The position numbers and the translations under genes are program-made. From Periplaneta americana (Eukaryota; Arthropoda; Insecta; Blattodea; Blattidae), in assembly GCF_040183065.1 (NCBI RefSeq), contig NC_091124.1, forward strand, positions 61,574,501 to 61,638,500: 64,000 nt of DNA, written 5' to 3'. A model generated the notes under the pieces. That model saw nothing but the letters and a program-made list of their open reading frames with translations. It was not told the origin of the DNA and searched no databases. How positions within the stretch are numbered: position 1 is the stretch's first letter; every line of letters begins with the position of its first letter. Positions 23,125 to 32,941 of this stretch are shown here, one piece after another.

Positions 23125-23715
23125 AGCCCAGTTCAAACGGTGCGTGTTTCTGTGATGGATTCCAAGGTGGCTCCGCAGATGGGTCGCCTGCATGGTCACT
23201 CGCCTGAAGTAATGCGCTCTGGTGGCTCCGTGGATGACTAGCTTGCTGGATTTCGAGGGTAGGTTCCTTGCTATTTTTCGTGATGGTTTGCAGGCTGGAA
23301 ACCAAAGATGATCATATAATATCACCAATGAAACCATGTCGCCATGTTCGTTGTTTTCCAACGAAATCTGTTTTTTCTATATTCTTTAGTTTCTAAGAAA
23401 CAACAATTAAATATCGGACTTTAGCTGTTTTGCACTTATGGCTTAATTACTTTATTATGACATTTACTACTGTTAATGTAGGACTTTAGTTGTTTTCCAC
23501 TCATGGTTTAGTTCCTTTCTGACAATGAGTGTTGGCAACAGATGAAGCAGCAGATGATTTTCCAATTTGAACTGTGAAAAGAGCCAGCTCCGTGTGAACA
23601 ACTACCGTCACCGTAGGCAACACGGAAGCCAGCCAGTGACCACGCAGGCTACCCATCCGCGCAGCCACCTTGGAATCCATCACAGAAACACGCACTGTCT
23701 GAACCAGGCTTCGGA
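23125..23715. mobile_element. MITE-like unit with about 85-bp inverted termini
   Basis: 23127-23210 and 23627-23712 are imperfect reverse complements sharing GTGCGTGTTTCTGTGATGG. The inner part is non-coding and includes an internal imperfect duplication (GGACTTTAG...GTTTT at 23418 and 23483). TSD not resolved. Confidence 0.7.
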
Positions 23716-23974
23716 CTACATTCTTCCCTCTCTTTCTCTATTACCTTTTGCACGGCTCAAAACCATGGATGTGTATCTTTGTACATTTGTGACTACTTGT
23801 AAAACTTCGCAGTCTGGCATGGTAGTTAAAGCCGCCTCATACGCTTGCACAGAGCAACGAATATAATTGCTTAAATCACCGCAGTTTTGCTCCTGAAATA
23901 ATATTTGTTTACATAAGTGACAGTACATTAAGAACATATTCAAAATGTATGTTTTAAGTCAGTTCGTGCTACTA

Positions 23975-24347
23975 TACTTGTTTTTTTGAAAGATGGAACA
24001 TGACAGTTAAGCGGCCGAGCTTGGAACTACAGTGCTATGTTGCCAATATGGACTACCATGCTGCCAGCTGATGGAAGCTAGCAATTGACATTACGATGAC
24101 TGACGTTAAAACATTCATTGACAATTGACGCAAAGGTAAGAAAACAATACAAAAATCGACAGAGAATCAAACACAAAACGTACCAATGCTAACATTGTGT
24201 GCACAATAAATGTCGCCATGTGGAAACGGTAAGTTTGGCAACTCAACCGTTGTTACCATAGCAACAGGCCTACCATGCTATGTGACATTCACTTGTTTCT
24301 CCAATCGCAACGCTCCTGTCATGTCCCATCTTTCAAAAAAACAAGTA
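23975..24347. mobile_element. 373-bp MITE, TA TSD (Tc1/mariner type)
   Basis: Termini TACTTGTTTTTTTGAAAGAT and its complement, 33-bp TIRs with one mismatch, are flanked by TA at 23973-23974 and 24348-24349. No coding capacity. Confidence 0.85.
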
Positions 24348-24592
24348 TAGGTGATAATGTGGAGTGTTCACTTAATTTGTACAGGTCCCAGCACAGTCCC
24401 GTCGCGAATTTCGTAAGCTCTGGAAAAAATGTAAGGGGAAGAAATATTGTTTTATGAAAATGTAAAGGTACTACATTAGAATATACATTTTTCATCTGAA
24501 GTTCCAGCAGAGACGACAGAACAGAAATCGATGTTACTTCGATTAGTCCAGCGGTTCATCACAGAGCGGCACTAGCTCTGTTTTCCGACTGA

Positions 24593-24907
24593 GTGTACAT
24601 AGAGTGGACCAAAAGGACATAGAGTGGACTGAGAAGACAGAGAGTGGACTGAGAGGATGGAAAATGGACTGAGAGAACAGATAAAATACTGAAAGGACAG
24701 AGATTGGTCTGTGAAAACGGGAAGTGGACGGAGAAAGGACTGAGAGAGAGAGATTGGACTGTGAGTAGAAACAGTCTACCCAGAGTTCAGAGAGTGTGTT
24801 GAGATGGCAGAGATTGGATAGAGAGAACAGAGAGTATACAGAAAGGATAGAGATTCGACTGAGAGGAGAGTGTGCACCGAGAAAAAAGGACTTTGGACTG
24901 AGGGAAC
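24593..24907. repeat. Degenerate minisatellite, unit about 20 bp
   Basis: About fifteen imperfect copies of a GGACAGAGAGTGGACTGAGA-like unit, ending just before the PIF/Harbinger-like element at 24937. Confidence 0.85.
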
Positions 24908-25183
24908 ATATGGTTTGGTGAGAGCTTCGAGCATTATGCTAGGTTTACACGGCGACAGTTTAGAGCGAGAGAAGATCTAAAGTATCAGGAGAGCTCTCTA
25001 AAGGAGTGTTTACACGGTGACAATATAGCTTCTCTAAACCTATTAGCGAGCTCTCATGAGATTTATACAACTCTAAACTCTAATGTTACTCTCCGGACCG
25101 TTTACATGGTGCAGACAGTTTAGAGTGAGAGGAAGTGTTACGAGCATATAGAAAAGAACAGGCTGGTAAGTGCGTTTACAACT

Positions 25184-25400
25184 ATGGCAGAAACACAACG
25201 TTTTTGCAGTTCTTCTGAATTGAAGAAGGCAGAGGAGAAATAGAACTACGTGGGAAAAACCCTGGATATCTCGCCAGAACACGCATGGAGCTTACACATC
25301 GGACCTGTAATTGGCAAAAAAGACACAACTATGAGGATTGTCATTCGTATAAAGGAAAGGCTGTTGGTCACATTACGCTTCCTAGCAACAAGTTTATACC
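25184..25400 (+). pseudogene. Harbinger-type transposase N-terminal remnant
   Basis: ATG at 25184 gives MAETQRFCSSSELKKAEE, a stop, then YVGKTLDISPEHAW and RIKERLLVTLRFLATS. The last block resembles the E-R-L-x-x-T-L-R-F-L-A-T/S motif that precedes the DDE_4 catalytic region in animal Harbinger transposases. The rest of the protein is missing. Assigned from a short motif plus position inside TTA-flanked termini. Confidence 0.5.
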
Positions 25401-25436
25401 CTAAACACATTTTATTGTTCTTAACAGAATAAATTA

Positions 25437-25478
<42 letters not shown>

Positions 25479-25865
25479 CATATGAAAATGGTAGACTACA
25501 TTGCTCATGTAAAATGTATTAAGTTTCTTTCATTATGTTCGAAAAGGTATGGTGTATGAATTGAACAACAGGAAGGTAGTGCCTGAGTTTATAATATGTA
25601 ATATCTTTTCATATAAAAAATGACAACCATTTATTTTAATATAATTGATACGTAGAAGTTTTGAACTTACGTCTATTGACCATAAAATATTGTACGAAGC
25701 ATTTAATACGCAACGATGAGTCCTTTAAATGCCCCAAATGTCAACGTCAATAAGTGTTCTGCTACAAATATCTTGAACCGAACAGCGCTCTGAGTGGCGG
25801 AATTGCGTCTTTACATTTACACAGCGAGAGTTTAGAGAAGAGAGGGCTAGAGATTATAGCTGAGT

Positions 25866-26059
25866 AGGCCTATAGCTCGTGCGGAACCTGGTGAAACTTG
25901 GAGGGAGAGAACAGTATTGTGGTGTGGGAGCGACTACCGACCGATGTTATGTGACGAGAAGCAAGCGAGACTGAACAAGCGTTACCCCCTCCACTCTTAA
26001 CTGCCCATAGAACTGGTTTCTCCATGAAGGTCAAGCTTCACCAGGTTCCATTCGAGCTA
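25866..26059. mobile_element. About 195-bp MITE inside module B
   Basis: Comparison with the uninterrupted module at 28600-28891 shows an insert after CTGAGTA. It has 30-bp imperfect inverted repeats (TATAGCTCG...GAACCTGGTG at 25871; CACCAGGTTC...CGAGCTATA ending 26061). A TA duplication is consistent. Confidence 0.75.
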
Positions 26060-26286
26060 TATCACCGTGTAAACGGTTTTGAGAGTAGGTATCTCGTTGA
26101 CTCTAATTAGATATTAGAGAGACTAAATAGAGCGGCCTTGAAAACTGCTCTCGCCGTGTAAACACCCTGGACAAAGAACTCGCATATGCTCTCAACTCTC
26201 ATTATAGCTACTCTAAATTATTCAACTCAGTTGAACTTTTTCAAAAATTCTCGCGACAGAAGCAGTATAAATGACGGCCAAAAACA

Positions 26287-26442
26287 ATGGAGTGTCGAAG
26301 ACACGAAGATTGATTGAAGCATATGAATTGGAAAGTTGTTTGTGGAATGTGTTTAACAAGAATTACAAGAATAAGGACCTTGAGAAATCAGGCATTGTCA
26401 AAATTATCTGAGACTGTTGAGGCATCTGAATTTGGCTTTTAG
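26287..26442 (+). pseudogene. MADF-domain (Myb/SANT-like) protein fragment
   Basis: Across two frameshifts the sequence reads RLIEAYELESCLWNVFNKNYKNKDLRN split over frames, then QALSKLSETVE. This is the start of a MADF domain: L-I-x-x-Y, C/L-W-N/D, Y-x-N-K/R-x-x-R-x-x-A. PIF/Harbinger elements encode a second, Myb/MADF-like DNA-binding protein needed for transposition, and its place inside the TTA-flanked unit fits that role. Confidence 0.7.
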
Positions 26443-26582
26443 TTTTGTTAATTTATTGTAATTTGGCCGTAATTTTAGCAAGGTCCATTGTTTTAGTTGC
26501 TAATTTGTGGGTTTTATTCTTGCTTATTTATTTGCTGGAGGAGGTACAGCGAAAAGTCCATAACCTCCAGTAAGTGCGAACT

Positions 26583-26583
<1 letters not shown>

Positions 26584-26637
<54 letters not shown>

Positions 26638-26664
26638 GTTATTATTATTATTATAGTGATAATA

Positions 26665-26727
<63 letters not shown>

Positions 26728-26732
26728 CACTA

Positions 26733-26773
<41 letters not shown>

Positions 26774-26807
26774 CATCACTATTATGTTGTTATTATTATC
26801 ACTATTG

Positions 26808-26870
<63 letters not shown>

Positions 26871-26873
26871 TGT
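26584..26873. repeat. Compound (AAT)n/(ATT)n microsatellite
   Basis: About 290 bp of AAT then ATT trinucleotide runs with a few interruptions. It is self-complementary between halves. Confidence 0.95.
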
Positions 26874-27448
26874 GCAATTACAATTATCACCATTCACTTG
26901 ATGTGGAATATTTTCTATATTCCTTTAATACTAATGATAATGCATCATATTAATAATAATAACGCTCACCTAGTACATTACAAAGAAATCACATAACTGG
27001 TACAGTGGGGTCTGTACCGGTATCTGTTAACAAGAATACAGTTATAATTTAACAAAACGAAATAGGCACAACTATTACACTGTATTAGTAGAACCATTAT
27101 AAACACAATATAATGAAAGCAGATGAGCAATGTTATGTGAAAAATTATTGTTTTTTTTTTTTTTCTTTGAACACTCGGTCTCTTTTGAGGAGCTTAAACG
27201 CAATCAGTCATTTTCATCGCAAATTCTGCACACTTTTTTTTTAACATTGGAGGTAAATTGGACTTTGGCCCTTGTAGCAAGAATATTTTTTTCCTCTTTA
27301 ATTTTGGACGGCACAAAGCACATCTTCTTCGTCTTCTTTTCCTTCTTCTCAAGAACTACTTCTTCAGCTGCATCCGTTGCCTTTCTTTCATCAGGAAGCC
27401 TGAAAATTGTCTTTATACAGGGTTCCTACAAAAGACCTTTCCGGTTTC

Positions 27449-28150
27449 GAACACATGTAATTTACGTGCTATGAATCTGAGGTGCATGAAAATAGTACCA
27501 ATGGAAAGAGAAACTCCAAACGTTTAGTTTCTTGACTTAAAGATGTTCAATGTGTCCCCCCTCCTTAATAACACGGAACACATCAAGCCTATAGTCAAGT
27601 TCCACGTAGGTACACGTATTTTCCGATCTTCAGATTCTGAGGTTATGTCTGTTCACCTTACCAGAAAGTTGAAAAGTGACGTCGTCAGAAAACACCATGG
27701 AACGAATAAATTCATCATCGTTTTCAATTAAAGTCTACATACTTGTGAAAAAATTTCTTCGTAGCACTTTGTCCTCTGGTATTAGGGCTTGCAGCAACTG
27801 TAGTAGGTATGGATGGAGTCGCAACCGCTTGCAAAGAATCGTGCCTTTAAATCTGTGTACCATTTACGGATTTTAGGCCCACTGGGTGGATCTGCACCAA
27901 ACTTTTTTCGGTAATGCTTTTGCACATTAATAACCGACTGGTTCACATGAAAATTAAGCTCTTCTGTCGTCTATAGCAGCCATTTCGCCTCAACAATGAA
28001 CAAATTTGTTTATATGCACTATTATGAGGCGTGTTATCAAGTAGGGAAACAATGTTAACACAACTAAACTTTTTGAGTCTCTCTTACCATTGGTACTATT
28101 TTCATGCATCTCTGACTCATAGAATGTAAATTACATGTGTGCCGACTTGA
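27449..28150 (-). mobile_element. Tc1/mariner-like relic with about 70-bp TIRs
   Basis: 27455-27520 and 28070-28140 are inverted (shared GCATGAAAATAGTACCAATG). The minus strand between them carries NVQKHYRKKFGADPPS followed by KIRKWY, the DUF4817-like helix-turn-helix of insect mariner-type transposases, at about 27866-27935, and GGDTLNIF nearer the left end. Large parts are missing, so it is an internally deleted copy nested in the Harbinger-like unit. Confidence 0.65.
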
Positions 28151-28894
28151 GCTATAATTTGCACATTTTTGATCAAGATTATCAACTCCGTCCTTCTTAC
28201 AATTATAGTATTCTATACAAATAAATAAATAATGACTCACCCAACAATATTAGTAACGCAAGTGCTATGCGCGGTCAGGTTACACAACTGCTGACACACT
28301 GCTCAGAAGTTAGATGGGTGATGATGTCATAAAAACGCACTGACCAGCCTATTCTTCTCTAAATGCTCTCTCTCAACACTTTCTCTCACTCTAAACTGTC
28401 TGCACCATGTAAACGGTCCGGAGAGTAACTTAGAGTTTGGAATTATATCAATCTCATGAGAGCTCGCTAATGGGTTTAGAGAAGCTATATTCTGTCACCG
28501 TGTAAACACTCCGTTAGAGAGCTCTCATGATTCTTCAGAACTTCGCTCTGAACTGTCACCGTGCAAACGTAGCATGATTATTACTTTAGACCTGTATTTC
28601 AAGACTTATGCGCAAGCTTGTATAATCTCGTACGCAACAGTCGCGAGAGTTAATGAAAAAGTTCAACTTAGCTGACTAATTTAGAGTAGCTATAATGAGA
28701 GCTGACAGTATATGCGAGTTCTCTGTTCAGGGTGTTTACACGGCGAGAGCAGTTTTCAAGGCCGCTCTATTTAGACTCTCTATTTAGATATTAGAGTCAA
28801 CGAGATACCTGCTCTCACAACCGTTTACACGGTGATACTCAGCTATAATCTCTAGCTCTCTTCTCTAAACTGTCACCGTGTAAACGTAGCATTA

Positions 28895-30340
28895 AAGTAA
28901 ATAGAGAGGGCGTTCAATACTACTCTACCGGATGAACGTGGCACAAAAATAACAGCTCTCTTAGATCAGCTGATCTCGGGCAAAACATTACACAGTATGC
29001 TGTACGTATATGCAGTTTATTACAATGATTGTGGATATGACAGCAAATCCTAGAATGTATTAAGATAAAAAAATGTTTCGGTAGATCGTAATGGAACAAG
29101 TGTCTTGTTTTAATGGCTTGTTTTATAATAAAACATGAAATAACTTAAAGATAAGCCTGCTATAAATGTCTTATGAACGTATAGGATACTTTTACTGTCG
29201 ATGTTTTAGTAAGGAAATTAAAGTTAGAAGTTACTGAAAATGTATTAAGTAAGATTGAAATGAAGGAGTTGAGAAAAGAAAGGACACTATTATTTAAAAA
29301 AAAAAATTTAATCATGGCAATTTCTTTACGACATTTGACAGTACTTTGCATTTCTTAGTCTGACAAGTACCCTTCATTTTGGGGGAGTGAAAACATAGGT
29401 TATGTAACTTTTATTGATCTGAAAACTGTAATAGTGTGAGAAAGTTGTCTTACAGAAATATTAAATATAATAGCTTTGATTTTGTGATTAACATCTTGAC
29501 AGCTCTACCGAGCCTTATATTCTAGAAATTATTCATAAGTTCGGCAAGTTTATTTACTAGTAAAACTGGAATATAGGCCTACTGTGTCTTTATATAATTC
29601 TTTAATTCGCAGATTAATAAAAAATATAATTATGTAATCCCATAAAAAGGAATAGGTCACAAACTGGCAGCTACTATAAATTAAATGCATGAAGGTTTGG
29701 GGGCTAAGTCCTCAAGAGGGGTTTAAGGGGACGGAGCCCCCTAAAGCAAGAAAGAACAATCATAAAATATACGTCGGGGTGTCGGGCACTGAAAAGTGCC
29801 TTTTGGAAAGCATGGTGATGCGCATTTGACAAATTCTGTGTACGTATTTGCTTATAATCCCTTTTATTTGTCGTTATTTACGTAAAAATGATGCGCCAAA
29901 AAATAATAATAATTTCGTACTCACTCCATTTCCTATATTCAATTTTGTCGTATTTTGCAGTGGTCGTCAGTTCTCGCTGAAATAGGTAATAATATAATAT
30001 AATATAATTATGTTGTACGTAGCAAGATCGATTATTCAATTGATAGGATATTTTATGAGGATGTCATGACTGAGATATCTATTATTAATTGCTTTTATTT
30101 GTCAGAAGGCCTTGACTGCCGGGTATATAAGGACTGGCGCTCTTAGGGGCGGAGGTCGGGATTTGGGATGGTTCACAAGCAACAAGTTATACTAAATATG
30201 TTTAGGATTAGGCCACTGTAAATATAAAAACGACCTATGTAACGAGTACCGGGTACTAGGAAATTACCAAAACTCGTGTTGATGGCACACGAAAACTAAA
30301 ATCGAATGCTGTACCAACAATCTTCTTTTTCTCACCACCA
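28895..30340. other. No gene seen
   Basis: AT-rich. A GGGGGCTAAGTCC/GGACGGAGCCCCC stem lies at about 29699-29740 and a TATATAAGG box at about 30124. A short frame MKRKPPIKRKS... at 30348 ends at GTCAA/GTAAGT and might be a first exon. No function is recognised. Confidence 0.4.
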
Positions 30341-30426
30341 TCAGCAATGAAACGAAAACCTCCAATCAAGAGAAAAAGCTTCAGCTCCAAAAGCCACCAA
30401 ATCTTCGTCAAGTAAGTAAATTGCTT

Positions 30427-30794
30427 ATTTACTTACTTACAAATGGCTTTTAAGGAACCCGAAGGTTCATTGCCGCCCTCACATAAGCCCGCCAGCGGCC
30501 CCTATCCTGTGCAAGATTAATCCAGTCTCTATCATCATACCCCACCTCCCTCAAATCCATTTTAATATTATCCTCCCATCTACGTCTCGGCCTCCCTGAA
30601 GGTCTTTTTCCCTCCGGTCTCCCAACTAACACACTATATGCATTTCTGGATTCGCCCATACGTGCTACATGCCCTGCCCATCTCAAACGTCTGGATTTAA
30701 TGTTACTAATTATGTCAGGTGAAGAATACAATGCATGCAGTTCTGTGTTGTGTAACTTTCTCCATTCTCCTGTAACTTCATCCCGCTTAGCCCC
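30427..30794 (-). mobile_element. LINE 3' fragment, same family as 3251-6119
   Basis: The reverse complement encodes [17 protein letters not shown] and [15 protein letters not shown] and ends with the GTAA-type tail. AAATTGCTT at 30418-30426 and 30795-30803 is a likely 9-bp TSD. Confidence 0.85.
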
Positions 30795-31043
30795 AAATTG
30801 CTTTCCATTAAAAATATTTTAAAAAGGTCATTTTCATTTTAATATTCATATTGTTAATCCGATAAGTTATAGGCCTAATTACAATAATTAGGCTACTATT
30901 AATCACGTATGTGTAAATTACATTTCATTAAAAAATACATAAATCTAATGTCATTCTATACACATTACAATACATTATTATATTTTTGTGTATTTTAAAA
31001 AGATATTTTAAAATTTAAATTATCTTCTAGTATACTGGTACTT

Positions 31044-31491
31044 CTGTATGGTTGTGAAACTTGGACTCTCACTCTGAGAGAGGAACATAGGTTAAGGGTG
31101 TTTGAGAATAAGGTGCTTAGGAAAATATTTGGGGCTAAAAGGGATGAAGTTACAGGAGAATGGAGAAAGTTACACAACGCAGAACTGCACGCATTGTATT
31201 CTTCACCTGACATAATTAGGAACATTAAATCCAGACGTTTGAGATGGGCAGGGCATGTAGCACGTATGGGCGAATCCAGAAATGGATATAGAGTGTTAAT
31301 TGGGAGACCGGAGGGAAAGAGACCTTTAGGGAGGCCGAGACGTAGATGGGAAGATAATATTAAAATGGATTTGAGGGAGGTGGGATATGATGATAGAGAC
31401 TGGATTAATCTTGCACAGGATAGGGACCGATGGCGGGCTTATGTGAGGGCGGCAATGAACCTTCGAGTTCCTTAAAAGCCATTTGTAAGTA
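31044..31491 (+). mobile_element. LINE 3' fragment, opposite orientation
   Basis: A 125-codon open frame from the RT C-terminal region to the normal stop. It is the least damaged copy here (intact [18 protein letters not shown]). Imperfect 15-bp TSD AGTATAC(T/C)GGTAC(T/C)T at 31029-31043 and 31492-31506. The neighbouring copy at 30427 points the other way. Confidence 0.85.
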
Positions 31492-31659
31492 AGTATACCG
31501 GTACCTTAAAATTGTAATATAAATCTTAGATTTAAACTGATGACACCTAGCAATGTAAATGGCGAAAACGTTTGTTAATTAAACATTACATACTAATGTT
31601 ACGTTATTTGATGGAAATATAATATAGGCCTATGCATAAATAATTAATAATAATAATAA

Positions 31660-31704
<45 letters not shown>

Positions 31705-32006
31705 TAATAATAATCTTATATAAATTTCGGTATCCAATTTCTTAATACATGTTGTCCCTTATGTATGAACACATAAGTTGCTTTACATTAACTTAATCTC
31801 CCTGTAAGTACTATTTGTTATTAATGTGTATTTAATTGGTTTTAATGTTAAACGCCACACAACAGACACAAAATTATATTCTGAATTAGGCTGAGATATA
31901 GTTAACACGAAGCATTTTCCACTCACCTTAGTGGTTTCAGCTGACGTCATTTATTTATTTGTTGATAATCCATTTTGAATCTTGTGTACACTACTTTTAA
32001 CACTTG

Positions 32007-32116
32007 AATATAATTAATTGATTAACTAGTGGACTTACTAGTGTTAATTATGTAAGCCAGACAAATCTTACATAATTAACATTAGTAAGTCCACTAGTTA
32101 ATCAATTAATTATATT
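32007..32116. repeat. 50-bp hairpin, one mismatch, 10-nt loop
   Basis: 32007-32056 is the reverse complement of 32067-32116 except for one position; the loop is CCAGACAAAT. It is embedded between two copies of a diverged direct repeat. Confidence 0.95.
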
Positions 32117-32340
32117 TATTTGTGTTTATAGTCCCAATCAGTGGGTGTGAAAGCCTCCTTCATCCAACAAACAGAAAATTACATTCGAAATTAGACTAAG
32201 ACATAGCCAATATGAAGTATTTTCCACTGACTTAGCTGCTTCCAGAAGTAGCCTCTGATCTGGTGCCTTCTATTGATGTGCATTTACAAAGAACACAAAA
32301 TATTAAGTGAACATTTTCAAATTAGTCTACCAAATCCCTT

Positions 32341-32405
32341 CATAACGTATTGGTAGAGCATCTGTCTATAAATCGAAAGGTTTTTGGGTCGATTCCCAGT
32401 GACTG
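32341..32405 (+). repeat. tRNA-like fragment, probable SINE head
   Basis: TGGTAGAGCATC resembles an A box and GGGTCGATTCCC a B box, correctly spaced. The anticodon stem does not pair, so it is not a functional tRNA. Confidence 0.4.
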
Positions 32406-32941
32406 CACATAAGGTAAATTGAAATGTATTAAGATTAAATATGAGATGAAAAATATAAGTAAGGAGTGGTGTACGCAGGATAAAAAATAGATAAAGGAAT
32501 AAGATAAAGGAGAGGAAGAGAGAAAGAAAAAGATAGATGAAAAAAGAAACAATACAAAATTATACAATTTCTTACAGACATAGAAAGGTAAGTGCGAAAA
32601 CAACATAGGAACATCGACTGGTACTAGGAAATTACATAAATTTCAAACAACACTGTTGGCTTAGAGTCCTTCCTCATTAAGGGAGAACAAAAAATGATGT
32701 CATATGAAGTGAGCTTACAGAATAATTATGTAGTCAGTATATGTGTGCCATGAAGAGGTATGACTCCCTTTCTCAATTTACCTCTACAATTGTATTCGGT
32801 AGCAATAAATTTCCCCTTCATCTAACGGATACACAAATGCATAGAAGGAAGAAGGCTGCAGATTTTATCTTAAACTTTTATAACCTATTTTAATGCGTTC
32901 TATTGTATAATTCAAAATCAAAACTTGTTTTCCCTGTTTAG

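Larger units (their letters stand above)
25798..28574 (-). mobile_element. Inner, inverted Harbinger-like copy
   Basis: Left module B (25798-26275) is the reverse complement of 28600-28891. Right module A (28310-28574) is the reverse complement of 24937-25165. The order A, B-inverted, A-inverted, B is explained by one element lying inverted within another. The inner left end is eroded (TTTACATTTACACAGCGAGA) and no matching TSD was found, so rearrangement is an alternative. Confidence 0.6.
24937..28891 (+). mobile_element. PIF/Harbinger-like compound transposon, TTA TSD
   Basis: Termini TGCTA(G/C)GTTTACACGG and complement, flanked by TTA at 24934-24936 and 28892-28894. PIF/Harbinger elements duplicate a 3-bp TWA site. 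Long subterminal modules, A (24937-25165) and B (28600-28891), reappear inverted inside as B at 25798-26275 and A at 28310-28574, so an inverted relative seems inserted in it. Remnants of both proteins expected for the superfamily are present: a DDE-type N-terminal fragment and a MADF-domain fragment. Confidence 0.8.
31507..32941. other. No gene seen; microsatellite and diverged direct repeats
   Basis: (AAT)n at about 31646-31711. An 80-bp block at 31860-31940 recurs, about 75 percent similar, at 32165-32245, on either side of the hairpin at 32007. Possibly the non-coding 5' part of the following P-like element. Confidence 0.5.

Noticed and set aside
26524-26996. Open frames rich in Ile, Leu and Tyr on both strands
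   Set aside because: They are translations of the AAT/ATT microsatellite, not genes.
29699-29740. GGGGGC...GCCCCC stem considered as a Helitron 3' end
   Set aside because: No CTRR terminus next to an AT host site and no Helitron 5' end found.
30124-30412. TATA box plus short first exon ending in GTAAGT
   Set aside because: Attractive spacing, but the peptide is low-complexity basic and the donor overlaps the GTAA-type context of the adjacent LINE tail; not enough to call a gene.
32341-32405. Functional tRNA gene
   Set aside because: A and B boxes are present but the anticodon stem does not pair and the acceptor stem is not closed; kept only as a SINE-like fragment.
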